Made by a program: the position numbers and the translations under genes. From Hysterium pulicare CBS 123377 (Eukaryota > Ascomycota > Dothideomycetes > Hysteriales > Hysteriaceae), in NCBI GenBank assembly GCA_000467715.1, contig AJFK01000202.1, positions 186,001 through 250,000 of the forward strand: DNA of 64,000 nt, read 5' to 3'. Shown here piece by piece: positions 13,001 to 23,803 of this stretch (positions within the stretch are counted from its first letter, which is position 1; every line of letters begins with the position of its first letter). The notes beneath the pieces are model-generated. The model had not been told where the DNA came from and did not search any database. It saw only the letters and a list, made by a program, of their open reading frames with translations.

Positions 13001-13379
13001 AGAATTCTTATTATTGACGCGTCCTGGCAGTGATCCGACGAGACCGAAAGATCTTGGGTGTTCCCTATTTGCGGCTGTTGGAAGCCATAACTCAGCCACG
13101 ACGTAACCGCCCTACAAAAGCCACACCGGTGTGACCGAAGCCCAGCCTCTCATTCTGTATACTACCATACGAATGAAGTATGGAATCCCATCTTATAGAA
13201 AGTGATTTGAGTCGCGTCTTGAGAATTTGGTTCATCATGTTCCACCGTTTTCCACTTGACCATCCAGTCTACATGTCAGCTTGTTTGTTCTCAAAATCTC
13301 AACGTCCATCCAAAATTGCCTGGAATCCCGATTCAGTCCAGAGGAGGTCATTATTCGAAGTAGCTTGAATAATTCGGAG

Positions 13380-14173
13380 ATGGACGTCCATACTTCATAT
13401 CACTTTGGATCAGTCGATGTCAACTGTCCTACCTTTTTATCATTTCGCCGGCATCAAAGACTGGCAATGGACGCATCGGCTGATCGTACTTGTAGCTCTA
13501 CATGGATCAATTCGCATTCTACTATCGAGGACGGCAATACCGGTCAAGGAGAGACCGAGCTCAACCTTTCCAGCTCTTTGATCCAAGCATCTTCAGTACC
13601 ACGAGATAATACAAAGGGAGACTGGCCAAGGAATACGCCTGACCCACATGATCCCACTATCAAGAGCACCGGTATGTGTACTACAGCCTCCGCATACCGT
13701 ATTTTTGTCAGTCTGACCATCTCACAGACCTCCAAAACGATGTGGGTCCACGCCACAAATGCGACCAGTGCCAAAAGACCTTCTCACGCGCTGCGATTCT
13801 ACGAGATCACATACGTACGCACACTAAAGAGCGTCCCTTCGAATGCACTACCTGCAACAAAGCTTTCATTCGCAAAAATGATTTGAGGCGGCACCAGGAG
13901 GTTCATTCGGAGAAAAAGCAATATGTCTGCAAAGGTTGTGGCAAGAGCTTTGCCCGAAAGCATTCCCTTAAAGAGCATAGAAGAAGTAAAAGAGGCCGTG
14001 ACTGCCTGTCAAAATCAGCCCCAGTTTCTCACGTCTCTCACCGCACGGGGGTTGCCCTGGACCTTCCTTTTGAAATAACGATGAATGCGAGAAAGGACCC
14101 TTTGCCGAAACCGCTCATCTTCGCCCCGCCTGACGGTGTGACGCTGGAGGAACTATTGTCGTTGTGGACGTAG
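13380..14173 (+). CDS. C2H2 zinc-finger protein, probable transcription factor
   Basis: Two exons: 13380-13671 and 13728-14173, with a 56-nt intron (donor GTATGT, acceptor TCTCACAG) and matching phase, giving about 245 aa. The C-terminal half has three tandem C2H2 fingers: HKCDQCQKTFSR with HIRTH, FECTTCNKAFIR with HQEVH, and YVCKGCGKSFAR, whose last ligands are less regular (KEH then a later Cys in GRDC). The linker between fingers 1 and 2 is the classical TKERPF type, so sequence-specific DNA binding is likely. The N-terminal half is Ser/Thr- and Asn-rich with no domain. The chosen start MDVHTS is one of three in-frame Met codons (13281, 13380, 13467). It lies between the two small membrane-protein paralogs; any regulatory link is speculation. 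Confidence 0.75.
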
Positions 14174-16663
14174 ATATTCGAATGTGCTTAGTTTGGACGC
14201 ACCATAGGTTAGAACAGAAATGCGCTGGAAGGCGGGATTGGAGAGTTAATACCTTTTCAAGGGGCTACAACATCTTTGAGTTCGTGTAGGATAGGCATTG
14301 ACCCAACGACCACATGTATTCATTGAGATAGGTCCTTTACGCATATCTATGTCCCCTCCATCTATTGATTGGGAGGCTAATGCGGAATCCTGCACGAACT
14401 ACACGGATTTCCTCCTCGCCTGGAGCTCTTTCCTCTTGCCAATCGGCTGACGTTCGGGCACACGCTCGTCTTGTCTCAACGGACAGACAAGCGCTTATGC
14501 GCGGACATGACCAAAAGAGCTATTGCTGTCGAAAGCGAATATGACACACAAGTCCTTTCGAACTTCCTCGCCTCTTAAACCACAACTTCGCATCGGACGA
14601 TAAATGCAGATTTCTGTCGAAATGCGCCGGCCGCCTCCCAATCCTTAGGCATCTCCATTCCTCTGCACGAAGGAATTCATGGCAAAACTTAGCTGCTTCC
14701 TTAAGAGTGGCATCGTTACGTTTAGCCCAGCCAAATGTGCCAAGAAAGAACTCTTCACTCTGATAGGTCATTTAATCCATCCTTTCTCGTGGGAATAGAA
14801 ACGAACCACTTTCCTCGTCATCCGAATCCTCAACCGATTTACCATCATCTTATATCAGAGCCCTGAGGATAACGCGTCCTTCTTCTCTGTTCTCCTCGCT
14901 GAAAATCCTCAGGCCATGCACCTGCAAGAACGTGAATTTGGTACCATACTTTTTCATCAACTAATCCTTCTCATCAGGGTTGTACCTATGGACACAATTC
15001 GCAGATCCGCTTGCTGATTCGACGTTCATTTCGGCTTGCGGTCTTCGTTTTTACCACCTTGCTTCTAGAACTCTGATCAAGCAGTTATTCGAAGAACCTG
15101 CAGAACTCGGTTAGGGATCATGGCGGGTCTTGCAGAAAGTTCTGGAGATGGGGAGCTTGGTCTGGCGAGCTGCGGAGGCTGATGAGGGGCATTGAGGAAT
15201 ACTTCTAGAATACATGAAGGTTTGGTTTTGCTCTATATGACGGCTAGAAGAGGAAGTCTAACAGTTAGAGCGAAGTCTCAACGGCCAGTCAAAATATCTG
15301 GCCGGTCAGAAAATTTCTCTGGCCGGTCATAAAAAAATTTTGACCATCAATACTTTCTTTAGCCATCCACTTCAGCATCTGCCTGTCACACGTGTTGCAT
15401 GTTTCCGATACGCCCTGTAACATCATCAGCGTCCCACTGACCAAGGCTGAGAGATATAACACCACACGCGTATCTTCTCATCCCGCCACAAAGCCATGAT
15501 CATTGACTCGAATGGAACCAAATCGCCTACTTCCATACACATGCACCATTGTATAAGATCAAGCTACGAGGACCTCCTCCTGGTTCTCACGTCATTTTCG
15601 AGAGGAAAGACGACCCGGGACCGAAAATATCGTATGAAGCTTCATAGGATGATTCCGAGAGACGGCGATTGGAACTGCTGGAGCGATTGGGACGGCGCTT
15701 CGTTTGGATGTCTACGTTCCAATGCCCTGGACTGCGCGGTTATACAAGCCGTAGGCAGTGGTTACGGTGGAAGGGAAGTTGTGTATTTGTTGAACCATGC
15801 ATTGTCTCGAGCAATGCTGTATTATAGTGTTAGTATTTGGACTAAGAGTCGCAAAATCCTTTCTGATGCCGTTACTGAACATACTGTATATTTGAATCCT
15901 TGTGCCAGACCCAGTCGGGACATATCGAAGCATTCATGCCACTGTTGAAAATCGATGTTGGTGTTGCTGTGGTCGTGGAAGACTTGAAGACCGTTGGCTG
16001 GCAACCAAAATCAGGGGCTAGCCTTCTTCTACCATGGAGTGCGAGTTGGAACCAAATCAAGTCAAATTTGCTGTTAGATGTGCCTGCCATATGTGCACTT
16101 GTCTTCCTTGGTACAGATGCCTCAACATAAATTTGGGAGAGTACCTGAAGCCGCTAAAGTAGTCTACCCGATCAAAATTCACTCCAGAAAGGTCGTGAGT
16201 TACATTCAACCCATGAAGACCTGACGGCGATGAAGAATTCTATCTTTGGTATGAATACGATTCTAGAATAACCTCCCGTTAGCATACTCTATCTATGAAA
16301 AGCGACATGAATCGGCAAGTTCAACGCGCATACAAGGAGCTGCGGGGCGTGCGGATATGGACTGGATGCAAAGAAATAAAGGACTAATGATGAAAAGTCA
16401 GTTTCTTGCATGGCTTGCATTTGGAAGGATATTGCTTTCCATAATATCTAAAACTTTGGTGTTTCTCTTAATCGTTTAAATACATGACAAATATAGCCGG
16501 TCTACAAGCCCAACAAGGATAGACCTCCAGAATTCTTTGATGCTTGCCTTTATGCCGAAATACCTAAGCGCACATATACAAGAAATGGTGCGGAGCTCTA
16601 GTTGGGAACAGATACAATCGATCACGCGTTGTATCCATGGGGGGCGGGGGCGGAAGAGACAGA
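14174..16663. other. Gene-poor stretch with a short tandem motif
   Basis: About 2.5 kb without a supportable gene. Open frames at 14520-14771 (minus) and 15496-15948 (plus) lack domains and clean splice partners. At about 15280-15350 a motif close to CTGGCCGGTCANAAAA is repeated three times in a row. The right part contains the 3' side of paralog B. Composition is mixed. Confidence 0.4.
15280..15350. repeat. Short tandem motif (TGGCCGGTCA)
   Basis: Three near-identical units, GGCCAGTCAAAATATC, GGCCGGTCAGAAAATT and GGCCGGTCATAAAAAA, spaced about 20 nt apart, then a fourth, weaker trace (TTTTGACCATC). They may be repeated protein-binding sites or the edge of a decayed mobile element; no gene starts close by. 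Confidence 0.55.
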
Positions 16664-17192
16664 TTATCGTTCCGCGGACTTCGAAGATTCCGCATGATTT
16701 GAAGGACTGGGAGTAGAAGACGTAGGTGACGTTGGCGACGTTACTGAGGGGGTCGTAACGTGTCTATCAAGCTCGCCATTGGACGGGATCATTGAAGATA
16801 CATCTCCTGAGTCTGGTCGATCAGCATGACACTATAAGCTTCGAAGCAGCGCACTAACTGTTATGGCTTGTTGACAAAGGGGTATCGATGTTTGAATCTG
16901 AACTTTGAGTAAGACTACTGTCGGAGACTGAAGCGGAATCGGAAACGCGACGTCGATGCCGTCGATGATAATGGAGATACCCAACAACGAAAGTTGCAAT
17001 GGCGACAAAAAGAGACAGGATCCCGAAGATGATGTTCTGGGTCAGAGAGTTGTGATCCACTTGTTCAGACTTCGACCAGATATTCGAACTGTTACTCATC
17101 CAGACACTACATGGTAACTCCAAGTCCGAAAAGGGATGTGCTAGGATGGTTGGAAGGTTGGGAAGCACTAATAGGTACAAGATGAAATCCAT
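16664..17192 (-). CDS. Small single-pass membrane protein, paralog B
   Basis: Paralog of the gene at 11806-12312. The preferred start gives MDFILYLLVLPNLPTILAHP, a good signal peptide; an upstream Met at 17225 would add 11 residues and spoil it. A short ectodomain with two Cys/Trp-containing motifs (LELPCSVW) and possible N-glycosylation at NSSN precedes the membrane helix GILSLFVAIATFVVGYLHYH and the basic RRHRRR stop-transfer patch. A phase-1 intron follows about 45 residues after the membrane segment (donor GTTAGT, acceptor GACCAG near 16823), and the second exon encodes a Thr/Ser/Pro-rich tail ending at the TAA at 16664-16666. The membrane helix is nearly identical to paralog A, while ectodomain and tail are diverged. 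Function unknown. Confidence 0.68.
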
Positions 17193-18119
17193 GTTGGTGA
17201 ACGTTGGTTGAAAACGTTCGAGCATAGTTTCAAGCTACTTGGCTCTTAGCCGGTTATATGTAGTTGCGGATGAGGAACTAGTTGAGTCCTTGCGGCGTAT
17301 GGTTGTCGTCACTCTGGTCTGGTATCTGCTTCGAAACATAGGGGCTGAGTAGTAATAGTGATGAGACCCAAAGGGACGACTGACTAGACACGAAAGAGGC
17401 GAGAGACGAATCAAGGTCCACATCTTTGACTGAGCTTGGTCAATTTTAGTAAAGACTACATCTTATTTCGCCCTACGCGTGCACTTACACGATTCGCTCA
17501 GCGTCTATTCTGTGCAGACCGCTGGACCGTGGACAAGCCGCACCTCACCGACTTGACAATAACCCCAGCAGAATTCTAATTCACGGATCTGTAGGCTGAA
17601 TGGCGTGGGGGTGCAACTGTAAGGCAGAAGTTCCGGAAGAGTGAGCCGTGACTTCCGCGCCTGCAACCACAATAGGGATATTTGCGTATCGAAGATTTGC
17701 GCTCGATGTCTTATGAGATCACTCTCCTAATCGCACTCATTACACCGGGCAACAGAAACGACCATGTAACGAGGACATAAGACAGGTTTCGAGCCCTTAA
17801 AGTTATTGTTCGTACAGTGAACGATTCGTAGGAGTTTGGTTGCTTCGAATAGGCGGAGGTGTGGTCACTGCCAATGGTTTAACATTTTTTCGGATCCTGG
17901 AAAGAGCCTGATCAAGCCACATTCGAGGAGCAACATCGAGGCCTGGTGAAAAAGATGATGTCGACATCGTAACACGAGTGATAGTAAGATATCAATGAGC
18001 TCTTGTTTAGGTATAATCATAGCAAAATCCATCCGCGCTAGAGAATATGCGGAAAGCGTACGATTTCATATTTGTAATAGATAGTCCAAAATTCGAATTC
18101 CTTTGCAGTCCTTCTGCAT
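17193..18119. other. Intergenic region, nothing recognised
   Basis: Contains the upstream region of paralog B and about 0.7 kb of sequence without domain-bearing frames. A short minus-strand frame at 17235-17423 is probably 5' leader. Confidence 0.45.
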
Positions 18120-18458
18120 TCATCTCACCGTAGCGGTGGATGAGAGTTCTAGAGTTGGTGTGTGAGGCTTCGCAGGGCCTATAATCAGGTAAGAATAGGC
18201 AGACGTTCCCGCACTTTCAGCCGCGCGTCCAAGTACCTTTGTCTCAGTCCTGCTGGCTCCACATTCTAAGCGGCTTGCAGAATTCGCTTCCCCGTCTGGT
18301 AATAAGTTATTCAAATCGTTACTGAAATATAGCATAGATATCTTACAGAGCAGGCTCTCATTCGGACGATATTGGCGAGATGAGATATTCAAAGGCAAAG
18401 AAGACAGCAACAGGTTGATGGGTTTCAGGCGCCCCACGGACCCGAGCGGCAACACCAA
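18120..18458 (-). CDS. Doubtful small gene, no homology seen
   Basis: A minus-strand frame of 112 codons begins MVLPLGSVGRLKPINLLLSS and ends at 18120. A plausible intron lies inside it (donor GTAAGA near 18348, acceptor TTACCAG near 18295) and removing it keeps the frame. No domain or convincing signal is present. It overlaps another open frame (18358-18627). Low-confidence call, recorded only because the splice signals are good. Confidence 0.25.
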   Translation of the reverse strand: MVLPLGSVGRLKPINLLLSSLPLNISSRQYRPNESLLCKISMLYFSNDLNNLLPDGEANSASRLECGASRTETKVLGRAAESAGTSAYSYLIIGPAKPHTPTLELSSTATVR

Positions 18459-19042
18459 CGGACTCTAGATCTGTCCATTTTGGAAGGACGTCGCTGGCGG
18501 TGTACTGGGGTTTGGTGGAAGTGGTGGAGTCGGCCTTCCTTTCACCGACTCTTCTGGCTTTATGTTCCCGACCAATGAGAGACTTCGTGCTGAACCTCCT
18601 ATCGAATCTGATGACGGGAGGCCTCATCTCGCCTTGCTATGAGAGTCCTGGGTGCTTAATTTTGCGAGGAGCGTGTAACTTTCTTTATGAAGTTACTCAG
18701 ATTAGCAGGAGAGGTTAGCGGGAAACAAACCTCTGACATCCAGGATGTGTTTGTGGTATATGTAGTTGGGGGTGACATATTACTTTTGTTATCCTAGCTA
18801 TTTACCTAGACATTAGGATCTTTGATAGGGGTTTGTTCAAACCATTGCTAAATCATTGCAGTAGAGAAATACCAAGTAAGGGATATATTGCAGGCTTTTT
18901 GCATATAAGGCCCCCCAGAAGTACCGTCGATCGATGCTAAACGGTCCGAACAAGCACGCCGTGTAAAAAAAAGTCAATCAGACCGCCCGTTTCCTAGCCC
19001 AGCCTTTTTGCTAGAGCCTCTGCCATCATACTCATTCTCTTC
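18459..19042. other. Intergenic, AT-richer right part
   Basis: No supportable gene. About 18730-18950 is AT-richer than its surroundings. The right end holds the 3' side of the copia-type domain gene. Confidence 0.4.
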
Positions 19043-19843
19043 TTACTCCTCAGCTTCGTCAAGCTCTCTAGCGGATTCAGGATTGCTTTGCAATTCCATC
19101 ATTTTCCGAACAACGAGACGGCCTCGAGCGTGATCTTCCTCATTCTCAATATACAACCCTAGTGCAGTAAGAAAGTTGCACTCATAACCATAGTACAGGG
19201 CAAGCCAAGATGCCTCCTCGGTCGTATAAGGAGGGTTGTTGTCAGATTCTTCGACGACACCGAGAATCTTAGGGGCGCCAGCAGAAGTAGCCTCGAAACG
19301 CTCCCAGATTTGCTTCTCCTGTTCGCTCCAGTATGTATTGATGACATAGCTTCCATCATTTACGATGACACGTGGGCCGAGGTTTGGGCCTGTTGGGGGA
19401 CCTCGTAGTTTCAGAGCAAACAAAGGTGATTTGGGGTCGAAGTAGGCGACGTTCCTTCCATTCGCATCTACAATTGTACCCCGAGAGTTCTTAGTAACCC
19501 GGGAGGTAACGACATGAGCGTCCACTATTTGGTTTCCGATAATGTTGCAGGTACTTGAAGGGCAGTGGAGAACGTTTTGGAGTCTCAATACCCCATGGTT
19601 GGCCTTTCCGGATAGTGCTGGTGATCGTTTCGTAGGGATTTCTACGCTGCCGATGCCTTTTACTTCCATATTGCTTGTCGTATACAGCGATCCCAGCTTG
19701 GACTGGAAAGGAGTATAGTCTGTAAACCAGCCTCGGTCCTTGGCTACACTGCAAGAAGTGAGTAAGGGGTGGTAAAATGGTGTCCGGTCTGTAGAGGTAC
19801 TTACTGGACGTTGGAGCTGTTCGAGACAATCCAATCCGGACAT
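19043..19843 (-). CDS. Copia TNT1-94-like beta-barrel domain protein (retrotransposon-derived, stand-alone)
   Basis: The middle of the protein (WFTDYTPFQSKLGSLY, then VKGIGSVEIPT, then LRLQNVLHCPSSTCNIIGNQ) follows the pattern of the beta-barrel, protease-like domain of Ty1/copia Pol polyproteins, known in fungi also as free-standing genes. No gag, integrase, reverse transcriptase or terminal repeats are seen around it, so it is a lone domain and not an element. The C-terminal part (about residues 170-266) is Glu-rich and has no known domain. It looks whole as an open frame and codon use is like its neighbours, consistent with old host adoption, but age cannot be judged from one copy. Function unknown. 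Confidence 0.65.
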   Translation of the reverse strand: MSGLDCLEQLQRPVSTSTDRTPFYHPLLTSCSVAKDRGWFTDYTPFQSKLGSLYTTSNMEVKGIGSVEIPTKRSPALSGKANHGVLRLQNVLHCPSSTCNIIGNQIVDAHVVTSRVTKNSRGTIVDANGRNVAYFDPKSPLFALKLRGPPTGPNLGPRVIVNDGSYVINTYWSEQEKQIWERFEATSAGAPKILGVVEESDNNPPYTTEEASWLALYYGYECNFLTALGLYIENEEDHARGRLVVRKMMELQSNPESARELDEAEE

Positions 19844-20896
19844 AGTGGGACACCCTGGTTGGAGGAAGTCATCCCGTGTCTTTGGTTGTCAGCGAGGAGC
19901 GTCGAGGGCCAATATGAAGACAAAGAAAAGATTTAGAGACCGTAGTTGTGATGTTGAGCAAATAGCTGTGGAGCAAAACACAGGCTTTTTAAGAAAGTCA
20001 GGAGTGCACTCGTATTCTTGTGAGTGTGCTAGCCCGTGAGTGGACTTATAGCACTGGAAGCTGGTGAAGACATTGAATGTATCTTGTTTGTGAAGTCAAT
20101 TCACAAGTATGGAACAAACAAATCAGCCCCAGCGGATTGAAGTATGCGGCCTGGCTGAAGTACAGGGATCTTGATTGCTCGGAAAAATGGTAGACAATTT
20201 AGAGAATTTGCTTTCTTGATGGAATGTTCTAGGAGCCGTGAAGCCTGGAAGTTCGTTTACGATTAGACAACCATATCCGGAATTCGTACTACAAAGCGTA
20301 ATTCAAGAAGACGAGATTGAGGAAATAATATCCTTATTAAGAATTTACTCATCAGCTTATGTTGATTGCACGCCTCAAGCAATGTTACAGAATTGCTGTG
20401 TAGACGTAAAATTGGTGTCTGCGACAACGACCTTGCATCCCATGAGTTACTGCCCCGTCCTTCCCACTGTGTCGATAATAGTCTCCATTCCAAACAAGAG
20501 CCTCGTTAAAGCCCGGCGAGGCTCAAATGGATAGCGATGCATGTAGGTTCGGATCCTCCGATTGGCAATTCGCAACGACGGATGACTTCGGTGCTTTACA
20601 CACCAGAATGAAGACAAAAGAAATCAGGCAAGCATGCGAAGATCCGGTGGTCGAGTGCGATAATTAGTGAAACGGACAACCTCATCTATCTCAACCTTCT
20701 TTACATTTTTCTTCTATCTTTCTATGATAGATCGCAGGCATAATTGAGGAGTTGAACCTCAGCTCTGCTCGCCGGCGCAATTCGCGTATGGCTTTCTTTC
20801 AAGCATATGCCGAAAGCCTTGTACGCCCCGATGCCCGGTATATGCCCTCCCAGAACGCCATTTACCATGCTCTTGCAAATCATGTATCTTCCATCC
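19844..20896. other. Intergenic region, nothing recognised
   Basis: About 1 kb between the copia-type domain gene and MET2 (tail). Small frames at 20238-20534 and 20263-20493 overlap on opposite strands and show no domain. Right part is the MET2 3' region. Confidence 0.45.
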
Positions 20897-22579
20897 CTAC
20901 CAGGCGGTGATGTCATCCACTTCCGCTTCACCAAATGTGCTAGTCTTCGTGATATTCATCCCTGTGTCCTCGCCTTTAAGACCTTGTAGTTTTGGACTCC
21001 GAGACATGATGTCCGGAAGAGTTTCGTTCAAAAAGCCCAATAGATGCTTGTTTACCTGTTCGAATTCAAGTAAGAATGCGTCATGACCTTCAGGAGAGTC
21101 AATAGTCTTCAGAGTCGCGTTCGGTATATGGGCTGCTAGTTCTTGCTGCTCTGCGAAGGTGAAAAGACCATCGGACTGAATACCGAGGACAAGAGTTGGC
21201 TGTTCAATCAATGATAGGGCGTGATGTAGGGCTGTAACAGGATCGAGAGATTCGGGATCAGTTCCGTCGGGATAGCGATAACGGGATAGGTCATGCGTGT
21301 CAAGTTTCCGCGTAATAGCAATATAACAATTCGCGTCGAAGCGTTTGATGAACTTTTCTCCTTGATAGCGGAGGTACGATTGCGCCGAGAAGTAGGTTGG
21401 TGTGCGCTTTTTGGGCGCTGTAAGGGAAGTTGAGCTCGCATGCTCTGCAAAGATCCCGTTCTCCGGTATCTTGGAATCTGGTGCACTTGGCGAGGTTGCG
21501 GTGTTGTGGAATTCGAGATCCGAATGCGTTGATGCCGATGGTGAAGCTGCTGAAGATAATTGGAGGGCGCTATTTGTTCGTGACGGCCGTGGAGATCGTG
21601 CATTCCTATGACCCTCGTTATGGATGGCCCAGTGTTCGTATGAAGGCGTGCTGGGGCGCTGGATTCCGTTGATATTCTGCCGCCTTGAAGGGTCCGGCGT
21701 GTTTCGTCCAAATCGTGATTCAAAAGAGTCGCGACTGCGGTAGGTTAGGAGAGCTGACATACGCGCAGCTCCCAGTCCTGTCGATGGTGGGTCCTGAAAG
21801 GTATAGTATCCATCGTCGTACTTCGGGTCGCTGTAAATGCTCTGCCTCTGGGCTTCCCCCCAGCTAATGCCCCAAGCACTGTATCGTGCCGACGTTGCAA
21901 TCGGTATGATGCTCCGAACATAGTCTTTCCCGAAATATGCAAATTCAAGGACAAGCATACCACCCATCGATCCTCCAATGACTGCTGCTATTTGTCGCAC
22001 GCCAAGGTCGTCGAGGATGAGCTTGAAAATGCTGAACCAATCAGTACGTTTCGAAGAGTAAATTGTCCGGAAGTGCTTACTTGACGTCGTCCCTCACGGT
22101 AGTAAGAGGAAATTCTGGCCCGTAAAGCTCCTGAGTAGAATCACCATCTTTGGACGTAACAGGGCTGGCACTGCCATATGGACTTCCAAGACTGTTCATG
22201 CACACAACAAAGAATCTTGAGGTATCGAACGCCTTGCCAGGACCGCCTAAGAGAGGACCCCACCAGTCCCCTACATCTGCGCTTCCAGTGAGAGCATGGC
22301 ATATGACCATTGCATTGTCCCCTTTCGGAGACAAGGTACCATATGTTTTGTATGCGACGGGAATATTGTAGAGGACTACGCCGGATTCGAGCGTGAATTG
22401 TGGAATGATGGCTATTGACTGGTCGGGAATGAGTCCAGCAAACGGGTTCTCAGGTTGCGCAGTCACCCTCTCTACAGAATTGTTAGTGAATGTTTGTAGA
22501 GTCATACACAGGCTCTGGGAAACGTACTGTACTGAAGCTGGCCATTGGCGAAATGCCCATGGTTGGTTGACTCTGCCAT
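20897..22579 (-). CDS. MET2: Homoserine O-acetyltransferase
   Basis: Transfers acetyl from acetyl-CoA to L-homoserine, the entry step to methionine synthesis by sulfhydrylation in fungi. Three exons: 22579-22528, 22471-22081 and 22031-20897, giving 525 aa in frame; introns are 56 and 49 nt. It is an alpha/beta-hydrolase fold enzyme. The nucleophile Ser is in GGSMGG (about residue 169), the acid Asp in LGIQSDGLF (about 435) and the His in SPEGHDAFLLE (about 464). Substrate-pocket motifs SYRSRDSFESRFGR-like and PYGSASP are present. Between ESRFGR and YFSAQSYLRY sits an insert of about 100 residues rich in Ser, Pro and Asn, seen in filamentous-fungal versions and probably a surface loop. The start MAESTNHGHFANGQLQY fits a cytosolic enzyme; the longer frame start further upstream reads through the first intron and is rejected. 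Confidence 0.95.
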
Positions 22580-23803
22580 GATGCCGGGCGTCATGAGCAG
22601 AATGGGCGCCGAAAACGCAGTCTTTGGGGGTTGCGAGGTGAATTGGCATGACTCTTGCGGAGGCCGTCTGTTCCATTCAAAATCTCAGACCCCACGTCGC
22701 GCTAGCAATCTATCTAGAGTCGTCGGCCAAATGACGTGCTCTGCCGAAGATCAAGCGAGCAATATGAAGGGAAGAATAAGCGATGCCGTTCTGACAAACC
22801 TGCACACTCGTCCTCCACCATCTGAGCGTTCGAGAGAGGCATCACGGCGACTTGCAGCACCAGCATTCTTGATCAATGCCATTTCATCCCTCGAAGACAT
22901 GAAGCAAATGAACTCCCGTTCGTTCGGCTGCAATCGCCTATCCGCGACCCATACTACCATGTCAAGGCCCAGGGAGCTCACACGTTATGGAAGAACAATC
23001 AAATGTGCTCGCCTGGATGATCTTGTGGCTTGGTCAGACTGTGCATACCGGATGCCTACAGTCTGTCAATACTCATTTTCAATCGTGTGTGCATCATTGC
23101 GTTTGATTCTGGGCCATTCTCAAATCCTTCGCATCTATCACAATAATTGACGGGTGCTCAAACAGTGCGTAATTGTCACTGTATCATGGCTAGTACCTAG
23201 ATTGGAAAGGACCTCCATAAAGTTGACGCAGTTCCCCAGATGAACTATCGTCAGCAGCTGAACGTCGCGGCATGGCAAACAGCAAACAGTCCTATTTTGA
23301 TATGTTTGATTTCTACTTCGGCAACCACAGCTCTATTCCTTTTCTCCAAATCTCGAATATTTTTCTTTGCAATATCATATCTCTGTCAGGTTTTGTTAAC
23401 TCTTCAATGGTGTTGAAAACTTACGCTCCGCTTCTTACCAGTATATCTCACGTCAAATAGATTTTGAGCAATCTGGTTTACGTCGACACTGGGCTCGGCC
23501 TCAGCCTAAGCAGTTTGTGTTCCACATACGCTTATATCTCAGAACGTCAAACAATGCGATTGTGCTCCTGGCACGGATTTGACAGGATGATAGATGGTCA
23601 AAGATCGCGGGCATGCACTATCGACTTTGCTCGGACTGAACTTTGACGTATCCGTTTGCGAATGAACGGCACAAATTAATTTCGTCGAGCATATAAGGGA
23701 CGGAAGTGAAGCCCGAGAGCGAACACATCAAGCCCAAATCCAAACTAAGTTGCAAGTCTAGCATTCTAAACTATTCCCAAAATTCTGAAGTTTCATTCGA
23801 AAA
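22580..23803. other. Intergenic region, nothing recognised
   Basis: MET2 promoter at the left and the leader of the Pro-rich gene at the right. Frames at 22545-23150 plus and 23272-23646 plus have no recognisable domain. TGACTC-like Gcn4/CpcA sites would be expected for MET2; one TGACTC-type match occurs in the start region (GTTGACTCTGCC), but it overlaps coding sequence. Confidence 0.4.

Noticed and set aside
15496-15948. Plus-strand 150-codon frame
   Set aside because: No domain, and start and end do not connect to clear splice sites; not supported as a gene.
20540-20570. TTCGGATCC-like sequence considered as a tRNA T-arm
   Set aside because: No matching acceptor stem, D-arm or anticodon arm could be folded around it by eye.
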